Source: Riptortus pedestris | Taxonomy: Eukaryota > Arthropoda > Insecta > Hemiptera > Alydidae | DNA length: 64,000 nt | Assembly: GCA_019009955.1 (NCBI GenBank) | Contig: CM032233.1 | Location: 118,494,501 to 118,558,500, forward strand | Direction of reading: 5' to 3' | In this document: one piece after another, positions 1-12,525 of the stretch | Position numbering within the stretch: position 1 is the stretch's first letter | How the letters are laid out: every line of letters begins with the position of its first letter | Program-made: the position numbers and the translations under genes | Notes under the pieces: model-generated | What the model saw: the letters and a program-made list of their open reading frames with translations, nothing else | Told to the model about the DNA's origin: nothing | Databases searched by the model: none

Positions 1-407
1 ATAACAGCTGTAGTAGTACGAAACCTCTAAACCTATTCATGAGGGACGAATAGTTACGAAAACGGCCGCCAGAGCTCACGGCGGAAAGTCCGAACAGCCA
101 CTGCTGCCGAGCACATGCAGAATACAAATGCAAATATCTCAGTTAGTATTCAAGATAGAGAATAAATGTATGGAACAATATTTATAGTAAATTTAATTTT
201 CAATAAGATTGATTCTGTAATATTTTTCAATCCGACGTATAGTAACGAAGATATTTCGAATTTTCGAAAATCTTCCCCTCTAAACCCCTCCTCCCACTGG
301 TCCGATTTCATCCGTTAACGAACTTGATCTTTCTTTTTACATAAAACGACTAAATATCGAGTTTGGTAACGATCAAACAAAAATTGCGACCGCTAGAGCG
401 GTAACAG

Positions 408-469
<62 letters not shown>

Positions 470-595
470 TTTTGAACGGACCTCATTTTCGTCATCTACT
501 AGGTAGGATCGATGGACATTTGAAGAAATATTTCGAAAATCCCGTCATGAGTACAACCTCAATAGCTGATTTCCCTTAAGGGAAATCTGCTAATA
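1..595 (-). repeat. DR-A dispersed repeat
   Basis: Contains the family markers TTGCGACCGCTAGAGCGGTA, a (TA)n run (411-466), TTCGTCATCTACTAGGTAGG and the terminal palindrome TTTCCCTTAAGGGAAA. Runs off the left edge. Confidence 0.85.
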
Positions 596-785
596 ACACA
601 CTATAAACGTAAACAACCTAATACAGATACGGGCAACGACCCACTACACGTAAACAATTTACTTGGACACAAGCTACAACCACCCTTCCCTTGACTAATG
701 TAAGTAAACAAACACAGACTATAACGTAAATAACCTAATACGGTGAACAGACGCATAAAACCTACTGACCAATGGACAACTAACT

Positions 786-943
786 CAGTACAGCTCTAGA
801 CGGCTTGAACATGGTGCCTTGGCATCGAAAGCACAATGCCAACTGTACTCGACCATCAGCCAGTGACGACGGTATGCACCGACAGATATGACAACAGTAT
901 CATCTATACTGGCGTTTCCAGCCCTTTATTTGATTTACAATAT
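786..943. repeat. Direct repeat, copy 1
   Basis: Matches 1931-2073 over about 140 bp (shared block ACCATCAGCCAGTGACGACG), with a short insertion near 892. A DR-A fragment follows it. Confidence 0.8.
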
Positions 944-944
944 T

Positions 945-1205
945 ATGCATTTAGACTTCCAATAAAGTGCTTTATAATGTTACATGACATGAGTAAGAGT
1001 GGGGGTTTACTGAAGGCAGAAAACAAAAAAATCCAAATATCTCGGTTTAATAATCAAGACAATGAAAAAAACGTACAGAACAACATCTATAGAAAATTAC
1101 ATTTGAAATAAGATTAATTCAATACAAGTTTTCGGATACGACTCATTATAACAGAGATATTTCGAAATTCTCCCTCTAAACTGGTTCAATTTATAACCGT
1201 CAACG
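945..1205 (-). repeat. DR-A dispersed repeat, partial
   Basis: Retains GGGGGTTTACTGAAGGCAGA, the ATCTCGGTTTAATAATCAAG block and the CGTCAACGAACC segment; both termini are missing. Confidence 0.7.
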
Positions 1206-1930
1206 AACCATATATAAACATGGAAAGCTATTGTTTGGCCAACGTTTATTATAATAGAGGAATATTTGATCAAATCATTATCAGTAAATCATTAGATAAC
1301 ATATAGAAGGTTTGGCAGCTTATTGAGTTAGCGTGCAAGCTACTCACAAGCTATTTTGCCAGTTCTGAAATTATTTTCCAATGCATTCGAACGGTAATAA
1401 GTATATATGTGGACAATGACACATGACACAAAGTTCGCTCAGAATATAAAGAACACGTTACGTGCTATATCAAGTATACTATTTTCAAATTATGTATCTT
1501 CAAACACACGATAAATGTCCATTAATTGTCTTAATATTTTATTACATATTTTTTATTGATGTATTAGATGGTTGTTACAGGATAGCAACTAATTGAAGTT
1601 GGTATCTATATTTTCAAAAATTCAGAACATAGGAAATTCGAATTCCACATTTTCAAGGTATTTGTTAGGGCAATGTTTCTGATAACACGTTGCTTAACCG
1701 GATGTGGGCTAAAAAAACAAACATTGCTCCAGAATTGTTGACATTGAGACTAGTCTTGAAGTAAATGTCCACCTTAAAGACGGAATTTCCTACTCTGAAT
1801 AACAATTTGGCATATTTAAAAATTTCAATTTTAAAGATATACAGACCCTTAAGATATAATGACTGATATGAACACCATTGGACCTTAACAATCCCCAGGG
1901 CAGGATTTGAGCATATTGCATCTGCAATGT

Positions 1931-2073
1931 TTGTACAGTACTCCTCTAGACGGCTCGAAGATGGTGCCTTTCGATCTAGAGCACAATGCCAACTGTACTC
2001 AACCATCAGCCAGTGACGACGGTATACACCGTCAGATATGACTACAGTGGCGGTTCAACCCTTTACGTGATTA
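1931..2073. repeat. Direct repeat, copy 2
   Basis: Partner of 786-943, about 1.15 kb away in the same orientation. Origin not recognised. Confidence 0.8.
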
Positions 2074-5000
2074 ATTAGTTTTGTTTTTTTAGGTTTTTAA
2101 AATGTCTCACGGGTCGGTTTTTGCCCACATATGATTTAAACATTCGTATATACCACACAAAAACGGTGTTTTAATTATCAGCTATCCAGAGAGTGGATGA
2201 TGCATAACCTAATAAGAACTCATTTTCCGCTTCTGCCTTTATATTTTTGCTGTTAATTATTCCTATTCCAGTTACTTCAAATGATTTTAAAGTAAATTGA
2301 AAACTTTAAAACGCAAAATGAAGAAGAGGTGACCATGAATTATCCTTAGGTGTCTACTACTTATTTCTCACTCAACGGTTGGAGGTTTTGTCCCTTTTAA
2401 AACTTCCCGTCCTGATGTATTAACTCACAGTAAACGAAGAAAAAAAAAATGTTTGCCCATCCTTTCATTTTTTAATATCGAGTATTTAAAAATAATAGTT
2501 CAGGTTTTCCAGCAGAAGTTGTGTCATTTTTGGACAGAACAGTGATAATCCGAAGACCACGTACGCCTGTTTTACGTAACTCCGGTAATATACCCAACAG
2601 GTTATTATAATTTTCTCCGATCTTTTAAATTCCTATATGGAGCCGGATCTTAATACGTTTACCAACTGGTCCTAAGCACTTTCGCTTCCTTTTAGTAAGA
2701 CCACTTTCTAAACACTAAGCTATCGACCATTTTTCGTTATCCGTCACGAAAAATCGCCCCATAAACATTCCTCTAAAGAGTCTTTCACTAGCGTTTATTT
2801 AATACTTTAGTTTGTACTTTAATCATAAAGAATTAGAATTTATTGGTGAATGTCTTGGATTACTAAGAACTATTTTTATGGAATCTAATGTCATTTTTTA
2901 CCAAACTTTAATGGCTGTTTTAGTCTTATTCGGTGGTATTTTTATTACCAAATAAAGAGGATTGTAGGCAAGCTAATCCTGTCATAGATATAACCAGAAG
3001 AAAAAAAATCAAATGAGTTATATGTTTAAAAAAGAAATATATCAGGCTATAATGTTATACTATAACTGAGCAAGGCCTTGTACGAACCTTACGAGAATGG
3101 AAATTATAAGCGATAAATTTTTTAACGTGAAAAATCAGTAAAAAAGTATTTTATTTAAAGCTCGTTCCTTCTAAATATTCAGAATTATTTTATCGAGCAA
3201 ATTGGCCTTACTAGAAGGCTTTGATAATTGCTGTTATAATTAAAAAAACGCAAAAAGTTCATGAATTGTTTTCGGTGGTTAAAGAGTAATGATGACCGTC
3301 GTGATGATCTCGCTCATTAGCAAATTTTCCATACCAATGGACTCATTTTTCAAAACTTCATTTAAATGCTCGCTGATCCTAGCTTGTAGATGGGGAAAAT
3401 GAGACCTGTTCAGATATATATTGGTTCTAGAAGCTCTCGAAATTAACAAGAGAACAAATACAATAAACGGCGTGGACGGTGTCATACTCTCTGAAACGTG
3501 GAAAGCCATATTAAAATAAAATCCAAAACATATGATTGAATGTAGTAACTATTCAAATTAAATTATTGCCTGACGAAGATAGACGCATTTCCATCGAAAA
3601 TTTGCATAACAACAAAAATTCAAACCGCTGGAGCAGATAGCCGAACTCCTCACAATGAATATGCATATATATATATGTATGTATGTATGTATATACGTGT
3701 TCGTTATTTTTACTCATTAAAATATTTTTTATTTGTTCCCATAGGTAGGTTAGTATTTATGAAAGAGGCCATCAAATGGATTTCTGGTTGGAAATCGTTT
3801 AATTTGACATAAACGACTTTGGCAGGTCTATGAATTTGAATTAGTCACCGGTCTCGTGAAATAGGTACCCGTAGATCTTCCGCTCTCGAACTACTCATTC
3901 TATAGCATCATTCGCCAAGAGAAGTTTTTCATATTATTGCTACTTGAGTGTGTTCATGCGTCCTGATTCTCTCGGATGCTTACCTGGGACCATCTCTCGT
4001 TCAGTGGGAATCCGTACCCCTTAATGCCACAAGTTGTAACTATATTCCTGTATAGAACCCTAGGGAAGAAGGGTCACTTTCCGTGCTTCTTGTACATCTT
4101 GTGCACTTGTTTGTCCGGTAACTCTCCCTCTTCGTTGTGTGAGTTCGTCCTTTTGAGGAAACAGACTGGAATTGTCTATTGTAGGGGAGTGGTGAGATTC
4201 CAAATTCCTAATTGAATATGTTTCCTTAGCCGCATTTCCTGCCTCTCACCTCTTGCCTTTACCTCGGTGTAATTGGTGCAGAAGTACGCTAATTTTATTA
4301 TGATACTTTTCTTTCTTTATGTTTCTAAGCCTAATATTAATTTATTTTATTATCTAAGCTCACCAAAGCCTAGTTTTCATAAATTCATTCATTATTTATA
4401 ATTTATCAGAACGTTTCATTTACGTGACGTTTATACCACCTAGAATTACTTTCCAGAAATTATTTTTCTGGGTTTTACGTATTTTTTATCAATCATTTAT
4501 TATTTTTTATTTTACCCCTCAGTGTATTTATTATGATTTTATATTATTTATAAATCTTTTATTGAACCGACAATATGGATGAATATGACTTTTTTCATAC
4601 TCATGTGTATGGTTGATATATAAATTTCATTGTCATGAAATCTAGGGCCCTATGAGTTAAAAGCGGTGGAGCGGGTTAAATAGGACGTGAAGGAATGATG
4701 AATTATGGATACAAGAGTTTTATTGTTCAACTGCTTTAGGAATTTTACGTGTTTTTTTTTAAGAATAGAATTTAAAGATGAGTGTGGGCAGGCACGCTCT
4801 GGAGAGTAAAATAAGCTTGAAAGAATCCCGGCTTTAAAAACCTACGCCCATGTATGTTTTTTCGGCAGTCATTCAAGGTCTTGAGCCACCTACTAATGTG
4901 TGCGTTCAAGATTTTTAAGTAGTGAATCATCATTTGTAAATTAATTTTGGGATTTATTACAATTTCATTTAGGCGTTAAACAAATTTGAACCTCTAAAAG

Positions 5001-5544
5001 GTTGTCATTTGAAGCCATGAGACGTGGGTGAAATATTTAATATTGGACTACAATAAATCGAAATGTCTTATTATTTTATTGGACCCTACAATCAAGAATT
5101 GGGAGTATAATCATATAAAGAGGCAACATCATACAAAGGATAATACTTCTAATAAAAAATTCATAAAACAGATCCTTCAATAATTAAAATTAGCATAGAT
5201 ATTAGTCAAATAGTAAAATTAATTATTCAATCCTGAGCCTTTCTCTTCAATCACAAAATGTGAATTTCTGCTCTAATTTAAAAATTCCAATGGGAGTTAT
5301 AATTAAATTGAACCCAGCATTTATATTAAGTAACTCATAATTCACGATCATAAGAATTTTAGATGTCGGTCATACAGATTCCTGAACGAATGTCATAAAT
5401 GTGCTGATGCATGAACCATGAAATTAGAAAACGACGTTTCACGTAATGAATGCTCTCTTTCTCTTGATTACTGATGAACCATTTGAAAGCATTAAATCTA
5501 TTTTAGTTTATGCGAAGCACTAAGTCAGTCTTTTTAATGAGCTA
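2074..5544. other. No gene seen; one decayed DR-A trace
   Basis: AT-rich sequence. About 3345-3425 is a strongly diverged + strand DR-A fragment. Short open frames at 3279-3509 and 3976-4215 have no motif I recognise. (TATG)n microsatellite near 3665-3690. Confidence 0.5.
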
Positions 5545-6000
5545 ATTTTAACCGATTTCCATAAGGGAAATTAGCTAATGAGGTGCCACAATTTTCGAAA
5601 CATTTCATCAAATGTCCATCGATCCTACCTAGGAGTTGACGAAAACGAGGTGCAATCAAAATTATATATATACTCGTCTGTCATCAGTCGTATTTTTTGT
5701 TTTATTGTTACCATAATCGATACATAAGCCTTTTATTAGAAATAAAATATCAAGTTTGTTAACGGCTGGCTAAATCGGATAGGGGGAGGGGGAGGGGGTT
5801 AAAGAGGGAAAATTTCGAAAACTCGAAATATCTGCGCCGGAACGAAATATTTTATAAAACCAATCTTATTGAAAGTTTAATTGCCCATAAATATTGTGCT
5901 ATACATATTTTTCTATCGTGAATATCAACCGACATATTTGCATTTTTTAGTTTTCAGGCTTCAGTAAACTCCCACTTCTACTCATCGGATGCTTCATTAG
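5545..6000 (+). repeat. DR-A dispersed repeat
   Basis: Begins with the terminal palindrome region (TTTCCATAAGGGAAATTAGC), then AAATGTCCATCGATCCTACC, and ends at CAGTAAACTCCCACTTCTAC. Confidence 0.8.
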
Positions 6001-6244
6001 AAATTTAAAATATATGGTGAGATGAGATCAATAGAGTGTCATACCCACATTTGGGACATTTTCTCTGCGCGAAGGCCTGTTTTTAATGTAATATACTCAG
6101 AGCCACATGCATGGAATTGTAGGTGTAGCTAATGTTGAGCCGGAGCTTTTGGTAGCCATCCGAGTCAAAACGTTTGTTTTAATGATTATGGTTACCCCCA
6201 ATACGAATTTAAAAGTAGTATTTAATGACCACTATAACACATGT

Positions 6245-6625
6245 CCTCTAGGAGAGGGTTTTCCGTTAAACGGTTAGATACTTTTAGATTTCCTTGAAGA
6301 GAAAACAGATTTTGAGGTTATACTCAACAATTTCTTCAAATATCCATCGTTCCTACCCATGAGATGACGAAAATTAGGTCTCTTCAAATATATGTATATG
6401 TCTGTTAACGTTCTAGCGGCTGCAATTATGGTTTGACCGTTACCATATTTAAACGCTTTATATACATTTAATGAACGAGTTCGTTTATGACTGGGGAAGG
6501 AAATATTATACTTGGGATCGAAAAATTGTATAAAACCAATCTTAGTGCAAATGTAATTTCCTATAAATATTGTTCTTCCTATTCTGGACTCAAATTTGTT
6601 TATGTTTTTCATAGTGAAATTGCAA
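6245..6625 (+). repeat. DR-A dispersed repeat, diverged
   Basis: CATGAGATGACGAAAATTAG, TCTGTTAACGTTCTAGCGGC and AAACCAATCTTAGTGCAAAT identify it. Confidence 0.7.
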
Positions 6626-6639
6626 GGGTCATCATTAAA

Positions 6640-6800
6640 AAAACATTTTTTCCGCACAAACTTTATTCATATTGTCCTACATGTTTCGTTTATTAAATAC
6701 CGCCTCTTCAGGGGTCATCCCTTTTCAAAAATAATAAAATTAATTTTAAAAAACCCAATGATAATTATTTGGTAGATACTGCGTTGATATGTTATATTCT
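6640..6800 (-). mobile_element. Solo relative of the 12021-12525 element
   Basis: Shares the hammerhead-like segment and the following A/T-rich stretch (CCCTTTTCAAAAATAATAA and onward) with the left arm at 12021-12215. Confidence 0.6.
6671..6717 (-). ncRNA. Hammerhead-like motif, related copy
   Basis: Minus strand reads CCC, CTGAAGA, a poorly paired stem II, then CGAAACATGTAGGA. Only two stem I pairs remain. Flanking sequence matches the element at 12021-12525. Confidence 0.4.
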
Positions 6801-6819
6801 AATATATTTCAGTAATTGT

Positions 6820-7100
6820 TTTTCTTTCTGGTGAGAGGCCGACCTGTTTGTTTACATTTCAGACGGTTCCCTTCGGGAAATTATTAAAATTTACTGAACG
6901 ATTTCTTATTACCGTTTGTGTTTATTCAATTAATATTGTACCAGTATGTTGATTTATCTATCATTAATCTCCAGGAGGGAAATCTGCTTAGTTAACGCAG
7001 CCTCTATGTGACAGACTTTTCTATTATGATAATATTCTGAGGAAAGTTTTCAAAAATCTCGTCGTGAGTACAACCTCCATAACCAATTTCCCTCAATGTG
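6820..7100 (+). repeat. DR-A variant end plus reversed fragment
   Basis: Carries a variant interior (GTTTACATTTCAGACGGTTC) and the distal terminus GGGAAATCTGCTTAGTTAAC; an inverted scrap of the other terminus follows (7045-7100). Confidence 0.65.
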
Positions 7101-8416
7101 CTAAAATAAAATATTGCATGTGGGAAATAAAAGAGCAATATTATTTGCTAGGAAGAATTATAAGGACGTAGGCTCTCCTAAGGGAGTTGAGGCTGGAGGA
7201 GTCCCAAATAAATTTAATCTTGGTGAATCTCCTGCATTTTATTTTGCATACTTGCACGTTGTTCTTTAGTTCAGTTTCTTCGCATGCCCTTCGTCATGCA
7301 TTTCTTTTGTCTTTCATTTCTAGTCAGGTGTAGGGGGAAAAAAATCTCCTGAGAGAGGACCGGAGTATTCAACAGTCTTACAGACAACTCAACACAATAG
7401 TTGAGGTCCCTCACTCTAGACCTTACACACAAATTAATCATTAATAATGGCTCCTAGAATCAAAGTCATGACTGTAGATTCACCCTCCTTTTCATCATAT
7501 TTCACTTTCGAGGGGAATTCAGGTTTGAGATTTCACTCGAAACGTTTTGTATATAGATAATTGCTATTGTTCAAAAATTGATTTTCTACAACTATATGTT
7601 GTTTTTTGATTGATCAATTTTTGGTCGACCGTTATAATGGATTGAAGTAAAATTTGTTTTCTAATTGAGGCAGTTATAAAAGTGAATTCAAATAGAAAAT
7701 ATATCATTCACATTACTACCTTCCGATGCTATTAATCAAATTGTGTGTGTTCTGAGTGTGCAAGTTCTTCACAATACCGCCATTAATGAACAAAGAGGAC
7801 TTAATTGATATAGGAGACGGATATATTGTAACAGTGCTTCAGGTTGACATTACAGCACTAGAGAAAAAAGGAGGAAGGGAAACTTGATACTGTTACGCTT
7901 TAGGAAAATAACAGGTTGTTAGGCGGCTGGTGTGGAACAAAGAAAGCTGTCGAGACCTGCTGTTAAGGAGGCAAAGAGCGACGAGAGCAGTAAACCCTGT
8001 CTGCATAAACAGACTTAACAAGTTCAATTGGGCTAAGTGTCTCCTTATTCTTATTCATTATTAAGAAACATTTTAATTGACACATTATATTGTATGATAG
8101 CAGCGATGAAATGAAGGTATACTAAAAATAATCTCCAATAGTTAATCTTAGATTCTTAATCTGTGTCATTAAATACTACAAATTATGTACACTCCATATA
8201 CATATAAAACCAAAATGGTTAATATTCAAAATAACGCACGTTTATAATTACTAGTTTATTTGAAAAAAAAATGCACGATTAATTATGCTCGACAACTAAA
8301 GAAAAAACATATAATTCCGTAATTTATGAGTTACAAAGAATTTTGAAAAGGAACTGTAGGAAATGACTTTTCCAAGGACAACTATCGAGAAACATTGTAT
8401 ATTGACCAGGTTATAT
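7101..8416. other. No gene or repeat recognised
   Basis: 1.3 kb AT-rich sequence without long frames or recognised transposon motifs. Confidence 0.5.
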
Positions 8417-8683
8417 TTATATATGGTGTTGTTGTTTTGGAGGTTTGGTCAATGTTGGTGAAAGAAACTTCTTAGTTTATGCCGATATTTCGAGACTTTT
8501 ATTTTCTCTTCTGTAAACAATACAGGGAAGGTTACTGTATCCAGTAACTCTAGTGCAATATGTATAGTAATTTTTAACTATCTTTAGTCTTGCCCTGAAG
8601 AAGAGAAAATAAAATTCTCGAAATATCGGCATAAACTAAGAAGTTTCTTTCACCAACATTGACCAAACCTCCAAAAAACAACA

Positions 8684-8691
<8 letters not shown>
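8417..8691. mobile_element. Foldback element carrying a hammerhead-like motif
   Basis: Arms 8417-8512 and 8600-8691 are inverted copies (shared block GGAGGTTTGGTCAATGTTGG) around an 88-bp centre. The right side plus centre matches the 17738-18010 element on the opposite strand, so the left arm looks like an added inverted copy of the 3' end. It abuts a (TA)n run. Confidence 0.75.
8592..8632 (+). ncRNA. Hammerhead-ribozyme-like motif
   Basis: CTGAAGA (8595-8601), an extra A, stem II GAGAA/TTCTC (8603-8607 with 8615-8619), GAA (8620-8622), a two-base-pair stem III ATAT, then C (8627) as the cleavage-site base. Stem I is TGCC (8591-8594) with GGCA (8628-8631). The core fits the hammerhead consensus CUGANGA...GAA...UH except for one extra base. 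It is the right arm of a foldback element. Confidence 0.55.

Positions 8692-8763
<72 letters not shown>
8686..8763. repeat. (TA)n/(TG)n microsatellite
   Basis: About 65 bp of TA followed by about 12 bp of TG, adjoining the 8417-8691 foldback. Confidence 0.95.
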
Positions 8764-8837
8764 AATATGATTGTTCATTCTATAGCGATCGCAGGTTAAT
8801 TTAATGGAGCGAACTTGGAAAACAGAAATATATCCCC

Positions 8838-9290
8838 TTGTAGCGGATTTCCCTTAGGGGAAATCAGCTATTGAGGTTGTACTCATGACGCGATTTTTGA
8901 AAACTTTCTTCAAGTATCCACGAATCCAACCCAGGAGATGACGAAAATGGGAATATATATAATATTTGTCTGTTTATGCTTCAGCAGTCGCAATTTTTGT
9001 TTGATCGTTGCTTAAGTCCATAAGTCAACATTTTATGTAAAAAGAAAGATGAAGTTCGTTAATGACTGAATTCAAACCCGTGGAAGGGGGGAATTTCAAA
9101 ATATATCCATTATTATAAATCCTATCGAAAAATTGTATAGGACGAATCATATTGTGAATCGAATTTTGTACAAATATCGTGTTATACATATTTTCTGTAT
9201 GATGAATATTAACCGAGATATTTGGATTTTATAGTTTTCCGCTCTTAGCAAACCCCCACTCCTACTCATGTCATATTAATAATAAGCCGT
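8838..9290 (+). repeat. DR-A dispersed repeat
   Basis: TTTCCCTTAGGGGAAATCAG, then GAGGTTGTACTCATGACGCG, to AACCCCCACTCCTACTCATG. Confidence 0.85.
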
Positions 9291-9479
9291 TATATCATGA
9301 ACCATTTCATTCCATGGTTAAATACCAAATATTGCTTTCATTAACTTTTACTTTGTGAGATAGATGCATATACGTTCTGTCGATGTTTTGATCCCCTCCC
9401 CCCGCTTCTTCTGTTCTTGTTTTACTAAAATTTCAGTGATTGAGATTAAAATTATTCTGATTCATTATAAATTACAGCA

Positions 9480-9519
9480 CTAGCTATAGCAAATAGTTTT
9501 CAATAAAATGAATATGTTT

Positions 9520-9579
<60 letters not shown>

Positions 9580-9855
9580 GATATATTTAAGTAACTGTTT
9601 TTCTTTCCGGTCTCTCTAGAATATTTCTCTCTATGTTCAGCTCTCGGAGCTTGTTTGTTCACAATTCAGGCGCTTTCCTTTGGGAGGTTATTAAAATTGA
9701 CTGAAAGATTTCTCATTACAGTTTGTAGTCATTCTCTGAATTCACGCTGGTGTTAAGTGTTTGTTCCCAGTAAGTAGATTTTTATATTGTTAAACTTCAC
9801 GTCGGAAATCTGCTTAGTTTACGCAGCCCCTGCGTGACGGACTTTTATTAAATTC
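9480..9855 (+). repeat. DR-A variant with (TA)n and distal terminus
   Basis: (TA)n at 9529-9576, variant interior as at 6820, distal end GCAGCCCCTGCGTGACGGAC then TTTT (9826-9849). Confidence 0.75.
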
Positions 9856-10166
9856 TCTCTCTGCAGAAGATATTTTCGATTTTCGCCATCGACTATGTAG
9901 GGTCGGTGGGAAGAAAGTCACTTCATCCCTTAGGGGAATCTAACTGAACATTGCAACTGAAGGCAATCACCATGTAGTTTAGGTCATATTTATAAAAAAC
10001 AAAACATAACTTTCTATAATGAAACTTAAAACTAAAACATTATGGTTCCCTTATATCTGTTTTGTGGCTGATATTAATCTTGCATGTACTAAAATAGGCG
10101 TTTCGGGAATCATTAGACTCATATAGCGCAGGTCGAAACCTTAAGGGATATCTGCTAAAATTCCGG

Positions 10167-10169
<3 letters not shown>

Positions 10170-10220
<51 letters not shown>
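10170..10220. repeat. (TA)n microsatellite
   Basis: About 50 bp; the CTAGCT-family repeat starts at its right end and a DR-A-type terminus (GGGATATCTGCTAAAA) lies just left. Confidence 0.95.
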
Positions 10221-10221
<1 letters not shown>

Positions 10222-11340
10222 TAGCTCAGATACCCGGCTTCGCCCGGGAATTCATTTGAGGCTGGATGGTGATAGTATTTTTTAGCAGGCTTTACATTGC
10301 ACAATATTTTGACATTTACCCGTCCCAGTGTTTAGGATTGATACCCGTCTTTCCCGTGGATTTGCTAATAATAGAATTATTTGTTAGATAAGGCTTCACA
10401 GTCTTCGATATTTTTATATTTCCCGTCTCTTATACATGTAAATATGGTGAATTTTTATTTCAGGCCTCCCTTATAACCCTCCTCCCGTTCGAACCTAAAA
10501 ATTTTAATATAACTTATGATCATGGAAGAATTAATGCTAATTGACATACCGAGTTTTGTTTAGTTCGGTTCAGCCGTTAGTGCCCGCTAAAGCTTTAACG
10601 TATAACTCATTTATACTTAGGTATACGACAAAAGTGTATATAACAAAAGTTACTCCAAATAACAAAATAAACAACTTTTGTTATGTTTATATTTGCGAAA
10701 AAAACAATAGGAAACGAAATATCGCTATTTTTAATTTCAGGCTTTCCCTATAACCCCCACTCCTGCCCGTCCATAGAAATGTTGGTATGGCTTATTATAA
10801 TGAAGGCCTCACTGCTAATACACATACCGAGTTTTATTTAGTTCGGTTGAGTTTTTTTTGGCAAATAACATTGTTCACTTCCGCTATAGGTTTTAGCGTA
10901 TATCTCGTTTATAATTCAGTATAGGAAAAAAAGGTATATCACAAAAGTTACTCTAAATAACAAAATAAACAACTTTTGTTATGTGCATAATTGCCGAAAA
11001 ACCAATAGGAAACGAAATATCGCTATTTTTAATTTCAGGCTTCCTTTATAACCCCCACTCCTGTTCGTCTCAGAGGATATTAATATAGCCTAAAGTCTAA
11101 GTTGGGTTAGTAGTAATATACATACCAAGTTTCATAAAATTCGGTTCAGGCGTTTATGCGTGAAAAGGTAACAAACAAACAAACAAACAAATAAACAAAC
11201 AAACAAATAAACAAACAAACAAACAAACAGACACCAAAGAAACAAAATGCAGTTATGGTATCTATGACATGTGAAACGAAAAGTTATCGTGAAATTTCGC
11301 GAAAAAAATCAATGTACAGACAGAGGTTACAATTTTATAT
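10221..11340 (+). mobile_element. CTAGCT-family repeat with internal triplication
   Basis: Starts CTAGCTCAGATACCCGGCTT directly after a (TA)n run. Contains three tandem blocks of about 275-295 bp, each marked by ATTTCAGGC...TATAACCC near 10462, 10733 and 11032. Ends in (CAAA)n (11168-11228) and about 110 bp of further sequence before another TA-rich run. Relatives at 18640-18830 and about 30340-30525 are on the opposite strand. No conserved ORF; class unknown. Confidence 0.7.
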
Positions 11341-12020
11341 ATATATAGATATATGAAGGGGAAATACACTCCGAATAGCAGTTCTCGCCACGACTTCTCA
11401 TTTGAAATATTTCAGTAAGCACGAAGTGAGTTGACACATTATTTATTAGAATGGTATATCCATTGCGGTTAGTCATAATAGAAGTTAATTGGAATCTGCG
11501 GCAGGTGTCCTTTTAGGAATTAAGTAAAGGTGGTTAGTTGTTTCGTTTCACGTGTTGCGGTTTTAACTGTCGTTATGTGGTGAGCTTATTCCTAAGGCTA
11601 CAGTTACCAAATTGAATGGTCAAGTGACCGAGATTAACAAATGCTCATATATCAAATCTCTGGCGTCTATTCTATGCTTTATATTAAGCGCCATCAAGTG
11701 ACCTCTTACCCTTTAAAATGTGTTTAAAAAGGGCAAAGAAAGCTCTAAAAAATACTTTTTTGTCGTGAAATTACTTCGTTATTTAAACTCACAAAGTTAT
11801 TCTCGTCCATAGTCCTACCTAAAAATATATTTAGGTTATCTTTATTTTTCTTCTCTTAGTTTGACATGATGCTTGTTCAAGAATTTTGTACATGGGAGGG
11901 GGTGATGTGACGGCCATTAGGAAGACCTCAGTTAACCTTCACTATGTTTAATTTTAGTACATTTGAGTATTATAGAATTAATGAACACTTAGAGAATCAT
12001 TAAATAAATATAATTAAGAA
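11341..12020. other. No gene recognised
   Basis: AT-rich, short TA run at 11336-11350, nothing else identified. Confidence 0.5.
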
Positions 12021-12030
12021 CTTTATTGCA

Positions 12031-12075
12031 ACTGCCCTACATGTTTCGTGTTACTTGCCACCTCTTCAAGGGCTA
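12031..12075 (-). ncRNA. Hammerhead-like motif, core mutated
   Basis: Inverted partner of 12472-12513. Stem I GCCC/GGGC is intact and GAAACATGTA is kept, but the core reads TTGAAGA, which should abolish activity. Confidence 0.4.
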
Positions 12076-12471
12076 TCCCTTTTCAAAAAAATAATAACAT
12101 TAATTTAACAAAACCCTTAAAATTTGTTTGCTAGATATTGTATTAATGGGTGCCTACATCAATAACATATTTATTAAATCTAATTTTAGATTGCTATTTA
12201 CATTTCTGAAGTGCTCGTTTCGCTCTTACAATCGTTGCGACTGTCCTCAAAGAGGAGGATGTTGATACTGTGGTTCCCGAAGTAGGTTAAGCTGGCTACA
12301 ACTCAATTATTAACACGTCAATCTTGAACTCTAGCACTTCAGAAATGTAAGTAGCGATCTATAATTAGATTTAATAAATATGTCATTGATGTAGGCAACT
12401 ATTAATACAATATCTAACAAAAAAACTTTTGGGGTTTTGTTAAATTAATGTTATCAATTTTTAAAGAGATA

Positions 12472-12513
12472 GCCCCTGAAGAGGTGGCAAGGAAGCTCCG
12501 AAACATGTAGGGC
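12472..12513 (+). ncRNA. Hammerhead-ribozyme-like motif
   Basis: Stem I GCCC (12472-12475) pairs with GGGC (12510-12513). Core CTGAAGA (12476-12482), a weak stem II (GG/CC at its base), GAA (12500-12502), then ACATGTA with AC/GT as a minimal stem III and A as the cleavage-site base. A mirrored copy is at 12031-12075. Confidence 0.5.
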
Positions 12514-12525
12514 AGTTTTAATAAG

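Larger units (their letters stand above)
12021..12525. mobile_element. Foldback element with hammerhead-like motifs at both ends
   Basis: Arms of about 195 bp (12021-12215, 12333-12525) in inverted orientation around a 117-bp loop. Shared inner block: GCACTTCAGAAATGTAA. No ORF. A solo relative lies at about 6640-6800. Confidence 0.75.

Noticed and set aside
8592..8632. Calling this a proven, active hammerhead ribozyme
   Set aside because: There is one extra base next to the core, stem III is only two base pairs and no activity data exist, so it is reported only as hammerhead-like.
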